Assembly (NCBI GenBank): GCA_007125455.1
Contig: SLDE01000200.1
Span: forward strand, 1 to 11,020
Length of the DNA stretch: 11,020 nucleotides
DNA from: Ectothiorhodospiraceae bacterium
GTDB lineage: Bacteria > Pseudomonadota > Gammaproteobacteria > Thiohalomonadales > Thiohalomonadaceae
Direction of reading: 5' to 3'
A program made the position numbers and the translations under genes. Shown one piece after another: positions 1-6,247 of the stretch (position 1 is the stretch's first letter; each line of letters opens with the position of its first letter). Under the pieces are notes generated by a model, which had not been told where the DNA came from, did no database searches, and worked only from the letters and a program-made list of their open reading frames with translations.

Positions 1-84
1 ATCCGGGTGATCACCCGTCTGATGGGGCTGCTTTTGTCGGTGATTGCGGTGCAGTTCATGGTTAATGGCTGGCAGCAATTGTAG
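1..84 (+). CDS. MarC-family integral membrane protein, C-terminal end only
   Basis: The window opens inside a gene. The first 28 codons read to a TAG at 82-84 and give the hydrophobic tail ITRLMGLLLSVIAVQFMVNG followed by WQQL. This resembles the last transmembrane helix of MarC/YhgN-family (UPF0056) inner-membrane proteins, which typically end with a similar TRLxGLLLxxIAVQFxxNG segment. The family is predicted to have about six membrane helices and has no firmly established transport substrate; the old link to multiple antibiotic resistance is not well supported. Because only the tail is present, the assignment rests on this one helix and is a family call only. In Pseudomonas and E. coli folC is the usual gene ahead of the SPOR gene, so a marC-like gene here is a local difference in gene order. 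Confidence 0.7.
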   Translation: MRVITRLMGLLLSVIAVQFMVNGWQQL

Positions 85-96
85 TTCGACGCCAGG

Positions 97-116
97 ATGG
101 GGATAATCGACCCCAT
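97..116. repeat. Perfect 6-bp inverted repeat with an outer 5-bp arm, ahead of the SPOR gene
   Basis: ATGGGG at 97-102 and CCCCAT at 111-116 are perfect complements separated by 8 bases. An outer pair, CCAGG at 92-96 and CCTGG at 123-127, could extend the stem past a one-sided bulge (117-122). No T-run follows, so it is not a standard intrinsic terminator for the upstream marC-like gene. The loop contains most of a GATAAT (102-107) that lies 17 bases after TTGTAG (79-84), so the hairpin overlaps a possible weak promoter. It could be an operator, a weak terminator or chance. Confidence 0.4.
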
Positions 117-143
117 GGATGGCCTGGATATGGCGAGGTGGAT

Positions 144-740
144 GTGAATCAACAGTTGAAGGCGCGCCTGGTTGGCGCGATCGTGCTGATCTCGTTGGCG
201 GTGATCTTTATCCCCATGCTGCTCGATGGTGGCGAGCGCGAGTCCTCTCCCCTGGGTGAGCGCTATGTGCCGGATCGACCGGGTTACCACTACGAGTCCC
301 TGGATATCCCGCTCCGCTCAGCACCGGCGGCCCCTTTGGTGCCGCGCCTGGTCGACCCTCCTGCAGCTGCCGATGAACAGCAGGCCAGAGTTGAACCACC
401 CCCCGCCGAAACCAAGCCCGAACCGGCGCCCAGGGCGGCACCGAGCCGCCCTGCCCCCGAGCCACCCCCAGCGCCAATGGCCTCTCCCCCCGCTGCAGAG
501 CAGGTCGGCTGGGTGGTGCAGGTGGGCAGCTTCTCACGTCAGCAGAACGCCATCGGGCTGCGCGATCGCCTGCGCAGTGCTGGTTTCACCAGCTTTGTAG
601 ACCGTGCCGAGGGCAGTGCCGGCACCATCTGGCGGGTGCGCGTTGGCCCCGAGCTGGAGCGCGAACGGGCCGAGCGGCTACAGCAACGTTTGCAGCAGGA
701 GCAGGAGCTGAGCGGGATCATCATTAGCCATGGCTCGTGA
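144..740 (+). CDS. dedD: SPOR-domain membrane protein, DedD-like
   Basis: This is a bitopic inner-membrane protein with a periplasmic peptidoglycan-binding domain. From the GTG at 144 it has 198 residues: a short cytoplasmic start (MNQQLKARL), one transmembrane helix at about 9-27, a long Pro/Ala-rich linker at about 50-118, and a SPOR domain at about 120-198 opening with GWVVQVGSFSRQQNA. SPOR domains bind glycan strands stripped of stem peptides and bring proteins to the division septum; E. coli DedD acts there. I chose the GTG at 144 over the in-frame GTG at 138 because GCGAGG (133-138) sits 5 bases upstream and because DedD proteins commonly begin M-N-x-x-L-K. No in-frame ATG is available. 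The position just ahead of cvpA and purF matches the folC-dedD-cvpA-purF order of gammaproteobacteria. The linker is poorly conserved, so the symbol rests on domain order and context. Confidence 0.85.
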   Translation: MNQQLKARLVGAIVLISLAVIFIPMLLDGGERESSPLGERYVPDRPGYHYESLDIPLRSAPAAPLVPRLVDPPAAADEQQARVEPPPAETKPEPAPRAAPSRPAPEPPPAPMASPPAAEQVGWVVQVGSFSRQQNAIGLRDRLRSAGFTSFVDRAEGSAGTIWRVRVGPELERERAERLQQRLQQEQELSGIIISHGS

Positions 741-767
741 TTTTGGCTTTTGTGCCGGGGGCGGCTC

Positions 768-776
768 TGTTAAAAT
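768..776 (+). promoter_or_regulatory. Possible extended -10 promoter for cvpA-purF
   Basis: TGTTAAAAT at 768-776 fits the extended -10 pattern TGnTATAAT with one mismatch. No good -35 lies at the right distance; TTGTGC at 750-755 would leave a 15-base spacer. Transcription would begin near 783, about 33 bases before the cvpA start. It falls in the 75-base gap between the SPOR gene and cvpA. Since this order is normally an operon, the promoter may be secondary. Confidence 0.35.
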
Positions 777-815
777 TCGCCATCTTGCTCTTCACTTCAG
801 GACGCCACCCCACTC

Positions 816-1304
816 ATGAATTGGGTTGACTACAGCATTCTGGCCATCCTGGCCATCTCGACCCTGATCAGTGTCTGGCGTGGCTTCACCCGTGAGGCCC
901 TCTCCCTGGCTGGCTGGATCATCGCCGCCTGGGTAGCCCTGACCTTCGCTGACGACCTGTCGATCCTGCTCGAACCCCATATCGACGCGCCGTCGATGCG
1001 TCTGCTGATCGCCTTTGCCATCCTCTTCCTGCTCACCCTACTGGTGGCCGGGATCGTCAATTTCCTGGTGGTGCAGCTGATCTACAAGACCGGGCTGAGT
1101 GGCACCGACCGTGTGCTGGGGATCTTCTTTGGCTTGGCCCGTGGCGCGTTGGTGGTGGGGGTGCTGGTGCTGATCGGCGGCCTCACCCCAATGCCACAAG
1201 ACCCCTGGTGGGGTGAGTCGCAGTTTTTACACTATTTTCAGGATATTGCCCTGTGGATCCGGCAATATCTCCCCGACGATATAGCAGAAAACATTGAATA
1301 CTAA
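816..1304 (+). CDS. cvpA: CvpA family inner-membrane protein
   Basis: This is a 162-residue polytopic membrane protein of the CvpA (colicin V production) family. The N-terminus MNWVDYSILAILAISTLISV and the following WRGFTREALSL are characteristic of the family. Four hydrophobic segments are visible at roughly 3-22, 27-48, 62-85 and 100-125. In E. coli the gene was named because it is needed for colicin V production from a plasmid; its molecular role is not settled, and links to envelope integrity have been proposed. The ATG at 816 has AGGA at 799-802, a long spacing of 13 bases. It lies 17 bases ahead of purF, an arrangement conserved across gammaproteobacteria, so the two are very probably co-transcribed. 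Confidence 0.92.
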   Translation: MNWVDYSILAILAISTLISVWRGFTREALSLAGWIIAAWVALTFADDLSILLEPHIDAPSMRLLIAFAILFLLTLLVAGIVNFLVVQLIYKTGLSGTDRVLGIFFGLARGALVVGVLVLIGGLTPMPQDPWWGESQFLHYFQDIALWIRQYLPDDIAENIEY

Positions 1305-1321
1305 CGAGGTGAAGTAAAGGC

Positions 1322-2839
1322 ATGTGCGGGATCATCGGTATCGTAGCCAAATCTCCTGTCAACCAGATGATCTATGATGGTCTGACGGTTTTGCAACACC
1401 GTGGACAGGATGCCGCCGGGATCATGACCAGCGACGACGATCGCCTCTACCTGCGCAAGGACAATGGGTTGGTGCGCGACGTCTTCCACACCCGCCACAT
1501 GTTGCGCCTGCAGGGCAACCTGGGGATCGGCCATGTGCGTTATCCTACGGCGGGCTGCTCTTCCTCGGCAGAGGCCCAGCCCTTCTACGTGAACTCCCCC
1601 TACGGGATCGCCCTGGCCCACAACGGCAACCTGACCAACGCCGAAAGCCTTAAGGAAGATCTGTTCCGCGAAGACCTGCGCCACATCAACACCAGCTCCG
1701 ACTCGGAGATCCTGCTGAATGTCTTTGCCCACGAGCTGCAGCGCCAGGGCAAGTACCGCATCGATGAGAATGATATCTTCGAGGCGGTGGCCCGTGTGCA
1801 CAAGCGCGTCAAGGGGGCCTATGCGGTGGTGGCCTTGATCATCGGCTATGGCCTGGTGGCCTTTCGAGACCCTAACGGCATCCGCCCACTGATGGTGGGC
1901 AAGCGCGGCACGGCAAACGGGGAGGAGTATGTGGCCTCATCCGAGAGTGTTGCCATCGACGCGCTGGGCTTTGAGCGCCTGCGCGATGTGGCCCCCGGTG
2001 AAGCGGTATTTGTCGACATGGCCGGCCACTTCCATAGCCGCCAGTGTGCCGAGCAGGTACAGTACTCCCCCTGCATCTTCGAATATGTGTACTTCGCCCG
2101 CCCCGACTCGATCATCGACGGGATCTCGGTCTACAAGGCCCGCCTGCGCATGGGCGAAAAGCTGGCCCGGCGCATGTTGAATGATTGGCCGGATCACGAT
2201 ATCGACGTGGTGATCCCCATCCCCGATACCAGCCGCACCTCCGCCCTGCAGCTGGCCAACTCCCTGGGGGTGACTTATCGCGAGGGCTTTATCAAAAACC
2301 GCTATATCGGGCGTACCTTCATCATGCCCGGCCAGCAGCAGCGCAAAAAGTCGGTGCGCCAAAAGCTCAACCCCATCGAGCTGGAATTCAAGGGCAAGAA
2401 CGTGCTTTTGGTGGACGATTCCATCGTGCGCGGCACCACCTCGCAACAGATCATCCAGATGGCGCGCGATGCCGGTGCCAACAAGGTCTATTTCGCCTCC
2501 GCCGCACCGCCGGTACGCCATCCCAATGTCTACGGCATCGACATGCCCAGCAGCAGCGAGCTGATCGGCCATAACCGGAATGAGGCCCAGATCGCCGAGG
2601 CCATTGGTGCCGATCGCCTGTTCTATCAGGATCTGGACGATCTTATCGCCGCTGTGCTCTACAAAAAGAACAAGACCGAGGTGACCCGCTTCGATACCTC
2701 CGTCTTTGATGGCGAATACATCACCGGTGATGTGACCCCCCAATACCTCGACCACCTGCACAGCTGCCGCAGTGACGATGTGAAGGACGAGCGCAACAAG
2801 CGCGACAACGCCATCATCGAAATGCACAACAATAATTGA
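1322..2839 (+). CDS. purF: Amidophosphoribosyltransferase (glutamine PRPP amidotransferase)
   Basis: PurF catalyses the first committed step of purine synthesis in the cytoplasm: it transfers glutamine-derived ammonia to PRPP to give 5-phosphoribosylamine. The 505-residue length equals that of the E. coli enzyme. The N-terminal glutaminase (class II, Ntn) domain starts MCGIIGIVAK, so Cys2 becomes the catalytic N-terminal residue once Met1 is removed. Other glutaminase signatures are HRGQDAAG (25-33), HVRYPTAG (71-78), AHNGNL (99-104) and SSDSE (125-129). The phosphoribosyltransferase domain carries the PRPP-binding loop VLLVDDSIVRGTTS (361-374). There is no propeptide before Cys2 and no Cys-rich Fe-S pattern like that of the Bacillus enzyme, so this is the E. 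coli type. GAGGTGA at 1306-1312 is a good ribosome binding site 9 bases before the ATG. No PurR-like operator was recognised upstream. Confidence 0.98.
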   Translation: MCGIIGIVAKSPVNQMIYDGLTVLQHRGQDAAGIMTSDDDRLYLRKDNGLVRDVFHTRHMLRLQGNLGIGHVRYPTAGCSSSAEAQPFYVNSPYGIALAHNGNLTNAESLKEDLFREDLRHINTSSDSEILLNVFAHELQRQGKYRIDENDIFEAVARVHKRVKGAYAVVALIIGYGLVAFRDPNGIRPLMVGKRGTANGEEYVASSESVAIDALGFERLRDVAPGEAVFVDMAGHFHSRQCAEQVQYSPCIFEYVYFARPDSIIDGISVYKARLRMGEKLARRMLNDWPDHDIDVVIPIPDTSRTSALQLANSLGVTYREGFIKNRYIGRTFIMPGQQQRKKSVRQKLNPIELEFKGKNVLLVDDSIVRGTTSQQIIQMARDAGANKVYFASAAPPVRHPNVYGIDMPSSSELIGHNRNEAQIAEAIGADRLFYQDLDDLIAAVLYKKNKTEVTRFDTSVFDGEYITGDVTPQYLDHLHSCRSDDVKDERNKRDNAIIEMHNNN

Positions 2840-2852
2840 GATAAAAGATTAC

Positions 2853-3000
2853 ACCGCAGAGGACGCAGAGCACGCAGAGGGGGATCGGGCGTTCAGCGAC
2901 TAGTAGTGCTCGTCTGTGCAATATTGACAGCGTTTGAGATGCGATGTGTGCAAGGAACTGTATCTTTCGCCATCTCTGCGCACTCTGCGTCCTCTGCGGT
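2853..3000. repeat. Palindromic repeat element (MITE-like) with 27-bp inverted arms made of CGCAGAG units
   Basis: The left arm (2853-2879) and right arm (2974-3000) are inverted copies that match at 25 of 27 positions; the only differences are the two bases between the second and third unit. Each arm is itself a tandem of three 9-base steps: CGCAGAG followed by two variable bases at 2855, 2864 and 2873 in the left arm, mirrored as CTCTGCG in the right arm. The 94-base centre shows no further inverted symmetry. There is no transposase, so mobility would have to be supplied in trans. From memory, closely similar ACCGCAGAGGACGCAGAG strings are scattered in many bacterial genomes; this needs a search. 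It fills most of the purF-metZ gap, and a run of seven T (3008-3014) follows the right arm, so the transcript could fold into a terminator-like hairpin after purF. Confidence 0.8.
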
Positions 3001-3015
3001 AAGATGATTTTTTTG

Positions 3016-3027
3016 AGCGAATTCGCT
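3016..3027. promoter_or_regulatory. 12-bp perfect palindrome ahead of metZ, possible operator
   Basis: AGCGAATTCGCT is a perfect 12-bp palindrome 9 bases before the GAGGG ribosome binding site of metZ and just after the seven-T run that follows the palindromic element. A dimeric repressor could bind here and block metZ. It does not match the MetJ box (AGACGTCT) or the MetR pattern (TGAA-N5-TTCA). A chance palindrome of this length is possible in a window this size. Confidence 0.35.
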
Positions 3028-3047
3028 TGAGCCAATGAGGGCAGATG

Positions 3048-4238
3048 ATGACGATTTCACGCGATGATTGGGACGAGTTGGGTTTTGACACCCTGGCGGT
3101 ACGCGCCGGTCAGGTACGCACCAGCGAGGGTGAGCAGAGCGAACCGATCTTTCCCACCTCCAGCTTCACCTTCGAGTCCGCCGCCCAGGCCGCAGCACGC
3201 TTCGGTGGTAGCGAGCCGGGCAATATCTATTCGCGCTTTACCAACCCCACTGTGCGTACCTTTGAGGAGCGCATGGCAGCCCTGGAGGGGGGCGCAAGCT
3301 GCGTGGCCACCAGCTCCGGGATGGCGGCGATCCTCGCCACCTGCATGGGCCTGCTCAAGGGTGGTGACCATATCGTCTCCTCACGGGCGATCTTTGGCAC
3401 CACCACCGTACTGTTCAACAATTTCATGGCCAAGTTCGGGGTTGAGATCAGCTTTGTTGATCAGACCGACTACGCCGCTTGGGAACAGGCCATCCGCCCC
3501 AACACCCGTTTTCTGTTTTTGGAGACCCCCTCCAACCCGCTCACCGAGGTGGCCGACATCCCGCGTCTGGCCAAGTTGGCCCACGCTAACGATACTCTGC
3601 TGGTGGTGGACAACTGTTTCTGCACCCCGGCCCTGCAACAGCCGCTTAAGCTGGGTGCGGATGTGGTGATCCATTCGGCCACCAAGTATATCGACGGCCA
3701 GGGCCGGGCCATGGGGGGGGCCGTCGTGGGTGATGCCGAGCTGGTGGGCAATCAGGTCTACAGCTTTCTGCGCAGCGCCGGGCCCACCATGAGCACCTTC
3801 AACGCCTGGATCTTCCTCAAGGGGCTGGAAACCCTTAAGCTGCGTATGCGCGCCCACTGCGACAACGCCATGCAACTGGCCACCTGGCTGGAGCAACAAC
3901 CGGGTGTGGCGCGGGTCTACTATCCGGGGCTTTCTTCCCACCCGCAGCACGAACTGGCCAAACGCCAGCAAAGCGGCTTCGGCGGCATCCTCTCCTTCGA
4001 GTTGGATGGCGGCCAGGAACAGGCCTGGAAGGTCATCGACGCCACCCGTGTGATGTCGATCACCGCCAACCTCGGCGATGCCAAGACCACCATCACCCAC
4101 CCGGCGACCACCACCCACGGTCGCCTCACCCCTGAGCAGCGCCAACAGGCCGGGATCAGCGACGGACTGGTGCGGATCTCTGTGGGCCTGGAAGATATCA
4201 AAGACCTCAAGGCCGATCTGGCGCGCGGCTTGGGCTAG
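3048..4238 (+). CDS. metZ: O-succinylhomoserine sulfhydrylase
   Basis: MetZ is a PLP-dependent Cys/Met-metabolism enzyme that makes homocysteine directly from O-succinylhomoserine and sulfide, a one-step alternative to the MetB/MetC route. Counting from the ATG at 3045, FDTLAVRAGQ (14-23), YSRFTNPT (62-69), TSSGMAA (89-95), VVDNCFCTPALQQPL (187-201) and HSATKYIDGQ (210-219) are seen; K214 is the PLP Schiff-base lysine and D189 contacts the pyridine nitrogen. The protein aligns by eye with Pseudomonas MetZ along its whole length, and metZ also follows purF there. Two adjacent ATGs exist; 3048 is preferred because GAGGG at 3037-3041 is 6 bases away rather than 3. Its TAG overlaps the TAG of the convergent amidohydrolase within CTAG at 4235-4238. 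MetB or MetY (O-acetylhomoserine) activity cannot be excluded from sequence, but context and similarity favour MetZ. Confidence 0.93.
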   Translation: MTISRDDWDELGFDTLAVRAGQVRTSEGEQSEPIFPTSSFTFESAAQAAARFGGSEPGNIYSRFTNPTVRTFEERMAALEGGASCVATSSGMAAILATCMGLLKGGDHIVSSRAIFGTTTVLFNNFMAKFGVEISFVDQTDYAAWEQAIRPNTRFLFLETPSNPLTEVADIPRLAKLAHANDTLLVVDNCFCTPALQQPLKLGADVVIHSATKYIDGQGRAMGGAVVGDAELVGNQVYSFLRSAGPTMSTFNAWIFLKGLETLKLRMRAHCDNAMQLATWLEQQPGVARVYYPGLSSHPQHELAKRQQSGFGGILSFELDGGQEQAWKVIDATRVMSITANLGDAKTTITHPATTTHGRLTPEQRQQAGISDGLVRISVGLEDIKDLKADLARGLG

Positions 4239-5071
4239 TTTCCCTGGTGGTCAAACAGCCCCTGCGCATTGCTTAAGGCCAGTTTGCTGGCAATGTCTTC
4301 CGGTAGCTGGGCCAGCCACTGGCGCGTGATGGCTACCAGTTCACCGTAGCCCTGCCAGCGGGTCAGGCTAAAGGTGTCCATGCCGAGCAGGATGCGCTCG
4401 GGGTGTTTCATGATCAGGTCGTACCAATCCTCTTGCAGCTGACCTCCTGGGGCGATGCGTGCGTCGCGCATCGACAGGTCGATATACAGGGAGGGGTAGC
4501 GCGTCAGGTAGTCGTTGAGCAGCGAGGGGTAAGGGTAGGCCCCGGCGTGGGCCCAGATGACCTTGAGATCGGGACTGACCTGGTAAATGGTGTCGATCAC
4601 CGCCGCATCGCCGTGGATCATCACCACCAGCTCGTGTTGCGCGGCCAGTTTCAGCAGTTGGTGGAAGACTGGGCGATTGCGGTGGTGGGCGAATATGTGC
4701 AGCTCGCCGATGCCACGCCAGTGGCCTTGCTCCAATGCCGTGGCGACCCGTGCGGGCAGGGTTTCGTCCAGCGGCCAGGCCATTTTGTCACGCAGGTCGC
4801 GATAGACGCCGAGGAAGGGGACGATGCGATCAGGGGCCTGTCGGTAAAGCTTGTTTGCCAGCTCGGCAGGCTGGCCGATCACCACCGCGCGTTTGACCCG
4901 GTGTTGGTCGAGGATGGCGATGATCGCCTCGGTGGACAGGTGTTCGGCCTCGCGGGCATTGTAGTGCAGGTGCACGTCGAACAGTGGCTGCGCCGTCAGC
5001 ATGGCGGGAAGGCCAAGCAGTAGGGTCAGCCATGGCAGGATCGGGTAGACTGTGCGCTTTCTCATTTTCAT
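4235..5071 (-). CDS. Exported amidohydrolase-family metal-dependent hydrolase
   Basis: A 278-residue TIM-barrel protein of the amidohydrolase superfamily (Amidohydro_2-like); the substrate is unknown. Metal-site residues expected for the superfamily are visible: HLH (H34, H36) after strand 1, E123 in IGELHIFAHH, H153 in VVMIHGDA, H175 in VIWAHAGAYP and D232 in LLGMDTF. The N-terminus (MKMRKR, then a hydrophobic stretch ending AMLTA) looks like a Sec signal peptide cut before Gln28, which would put the enzyme in the periplasm; uncut it would be a membrane anchor. The reading frame stays open to 5356 across rnhB, but the signal peptide marks ATG 5071 (or 5065) as the likely start; no strong ribosome binding site is seen. 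It is convergent with metZ, sharing CTAG, and divergent from rnhB with essentially no spacer, so its promoter must lie within rnhB. Related proteins include TatD-like and decarboxylase-like hydrolases; I would not name an activity. Confidence 0.8.
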   Translation of the reverse strand: MKMRKRTVYPILPWLTLLLGLPAMLTAQPLFDVHLHYNAREAEHLSTEAIIAILDQHRVKRAVVIGQPAELANKLYRQAPDRIVPFLGVYRDLRDKMAWPLDETLPARVATALEQGHWRGIGELHIFAHHRNRPVFHQLLKLAAQHELVVMIHGDAAVIDTIYQVSPDLKVIWAHAGAYPYPSLLNDYLTRYPSLYIDLSMRDARIAPGGQLQEDWYDLIMKHPERILLGMDTFSLTRWQGYGELVAITRQWLAQLPEDIASKLALSNAQGLFDHQGN

Positions 5072-5084
5072 GCAGACCATCATC

Positions 5085-5687
5085 ATGCAGACAAGTTTCC
5101 AGTTTAACAGCCCGGAGGGCAGATTGGTCGCCGGAGTGGATGAGGTGGGGCGTGGGCCGCTGGCCGGGCCAGTGGTCACCGCAGCGGTGATCCTCGATCC
5201 ACACAGGCCCATTGCCGGTCTGGCTGATTCCAAGGTATTGAGCGAGAAGCGCCGCGAGGCCTTGTTCGAGGCGATCCGGGAAAAGGCGCTGTGCTGGGCC
5301 ATTGGGCGCTGTGAGGTGGACGAGATCGACCAACTCAATATCCTCCAGGCGACCATGCTGGCGATGCAGCGCGCGGTTGCGGGCTTGAATCCCGCGCCGC
5401 ATCATGCGCTGATCGACGGTAACCGTTGTCCGGCCCTGTCCTGCAGTGCCGAGGCGGTGGTGGGGGGGGATGGTACGGTGGCGGTGATCAGTGCCGCCTC
5501 AATCCTGGCCAAGGTGACCCGTGATCGGGAGATGGTGGTGTTGGATCGTCTTTACCCCGGTTACGGTCTGGCGGGGCATAAGGGCTATCCAACCAAGGCG
5601 CATATGCAGGCGCTGAGCGAGTTGGGGGTGACACCGATCCATCGGCGCAGCTTTGCACCTGTGAGGCGGGCATTGGAAGGGGGGTGA
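5085..5687 (+). CDS. rnhB: Ribonuclease HII
   Basis: RNase HII cuts the RNA strand of RNA-DNA hybrids and starts removal of single ribonucleotides misincorporated in DNA. From ATG 5085 the protein has 200 residues, the usual size. The family signature GVDEVGRGPLAGPVV (17-31) carries the first two acidic residues D19 and E20; D111 in ALIDGNR and D129 in GGDG complete the expected acidic set. SAASILAKVTRDREM (136-150) and GLAGHKGYPTKAH (161-173) are further conserved blocks. In-frame upstream starts exist at 5070 (ATG) and 5052 (GTG), but both run into the divergent amidohydrolase gene, and homologues begin close to MQxxxxF, so 5085 is preferred; none has a clear ribosome binding site. In many gammaproteobacteria rnhB follows lpxB; here it stands apart from that cluster. 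Confidence 0.95.
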   Translation: MQTSFQFNSPEGRLVAGVDEVGRGPLAGPVVTAAVILDPHRPIAGLADSKVLSEKRREALFEAIREKALCWAIGRCEVDEIDQLNILQATMLAMQRAVAGLNPAPHHALIDGNRCPALSCSAEAVVGGDGTVAVISAASILAKVTRDREMVVLDRLYPGYGLAGHKGYPTKAHMQALSELGVTPIHRRSFAPVRRALEGG

Positions 5688-5691
5688 GTGG

Positions 5692-5709
5692 CGGCACTTC
5701 CCTGTGCCG
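5692..5709. terminator. Small hairpin between convergent rnhB and hemerythrin genes
   Basis: CGGCAC (5692-5697) and GTGCCG (5704-5709) form a 6-bp GC-rich stem with a 6-base loop in the 28-base gap between the two stop codons. A symmetrical stem here could serve both strands. There is no U-tract on either side, so it is a weak candidate for an intrinsic terminator. Confidence 0.35.
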
Positions 5710-5715
5710 ACCTCC

Positions 5716-6153
5716 TTAGAAGAACTTTTTCAGCATCTTGCTAAGCAGGCCGCCACTGGGCGGCTTGATGTCGAGGGAGCGCACGTAGTCGGCATCCTCG
5801 TTCTTGATATGGCTGGAGAGCCAGATCTGCAGCTCGCCGGAGAGCGCACGGGCGACGTTTTTTCCCTTGTCGTGGTCTTCCTTGTGCTTGTTGATGCGGC
5901 TGATGAAGGCTCGGTGGACCTTCTTGTGCGCCTCGATGAGATGGTATTCATGCTGCTCGAGCATGTTCTCCTCAAAGGCGAAGTGGGACACGGTATAGTT
6001 GATCAGTCCGTCGAGCACATGACTGACCTTCTCGCGATCTTCTTCCAGTGCCGCTTCGTGCAGCTCATTGATAAACTCCACGATCCCCTTGTGTTGCTCA
6101 TCAATGACCTCGATCCCGGTGTCCAGGGATGAGTCCCAAACCATAAACGTCAT
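5716..6153 (-). CDS. Bacteriohemerythrin (single-domain)
   Basis: A 145-residue soluble hemerythrin, a four-helix bundle with a non-haem di-iron centre that binds O2 reversibly. All seven ligands are present: H21 (IDEQHK), H57 and E61 (SHFAFEE), H76 and H80 (EAHKKVH), and H115 with D120 (HIKNED); the spacing matches the Methylococcus capsulatus protein. The start MTFMVWDSSLDTGI is typical. No methyl-accepting, GGDEF or other signalling domain is attached, so it is more likely an O2 carrier, store or buffer than a chemosensor. The Lys/Phe-rich tail after residue 130 (KPPSGGLLSKMLKKFF) extends beyond the bundle and is amphipathic, possibly touching the membrane. GAGGGA (6159-6164 region on the minus strand) is a good ribosome binding site. 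It lies 94 bases downstream of ndh on the same strand. Confidence 0.93.
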   Translation of the reverse strand: MTFMVWDSSLDTGIEVIDEQHKGIVEFINELHEAALEEDREKVSHVLDGLINYTVSHFAFEENMLEQHEYHLIEAHKKVHRAFISRINKHKEDHDKGKNVARALSGELQIWLSSHIKNEDADYVRSLDIKPPSGGLLSKMLKKFF

Positions 6154-6202
6154 ATCTTTTCCCTCTCGTTTTGTCTGTGAACGTATGTGTTATGCGCTTC
6201 AA

Positions 6203-6211
6203 ATTATCTCA
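6203..6211 (-). promoter_or_regulatory. Possible extended -10 promoter for the hemerythrin gene
   Basis: Read on the minus strand, TGAGATAAT fits TGnTATAAT with one mismatch. No good -35 is seen; TTGTAT (6235-6230) would leave 21 bases. Transcription would start near 6196 and give a leader of about 43 bases that contains the ribosome binding site. If used, the hemerythrin gene can be expressed apart from ndh. Confidence 0.35.
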
Positions 6212-6247
6212 CATATGGGTATCGACTTATACAAATGGGGGGAGTTC

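Noticed and set aside
1937..2827. 296-codon open frame on the minus strand inside purF
   Set aside because: It is fully antisense to purF, which has every catalytic motif. Its protein is rich in Ala/Gly/His/Val and resembles no family; it arises from the GC-rich codon use of purF.
2853..2881. Tandem CGCAGAG units as a CRISPR or satellite array
   Set aside because: Only three 9-base steps per arm with no spacers, and the arms are inverted copies of each other, so they belong to one palindromic element.
3381..4145. 254-codon open frame on the minus strand inside metZ
   Set aside because: Antisense shadow of metZ, whose frame is clearly the coding one; low-complexity composition and no domain motif.
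4403..5023. 206-codon open frame on the plus strand inside the amidohydrolase gene
   Set aside because: The opposite strand encodes ordered metal-binding motifs and a signal peptide; this frame shows only repetitive Val/Gln/Asp/Gly composition.
5072..5356. Upstream extension of the amidohydrolase frame on the minus strand
   Set aside because: It lies over the conserved N-terminal catalytic region of rnhB, has no amidohydrolase similarity, and would place the signal peptide internally.
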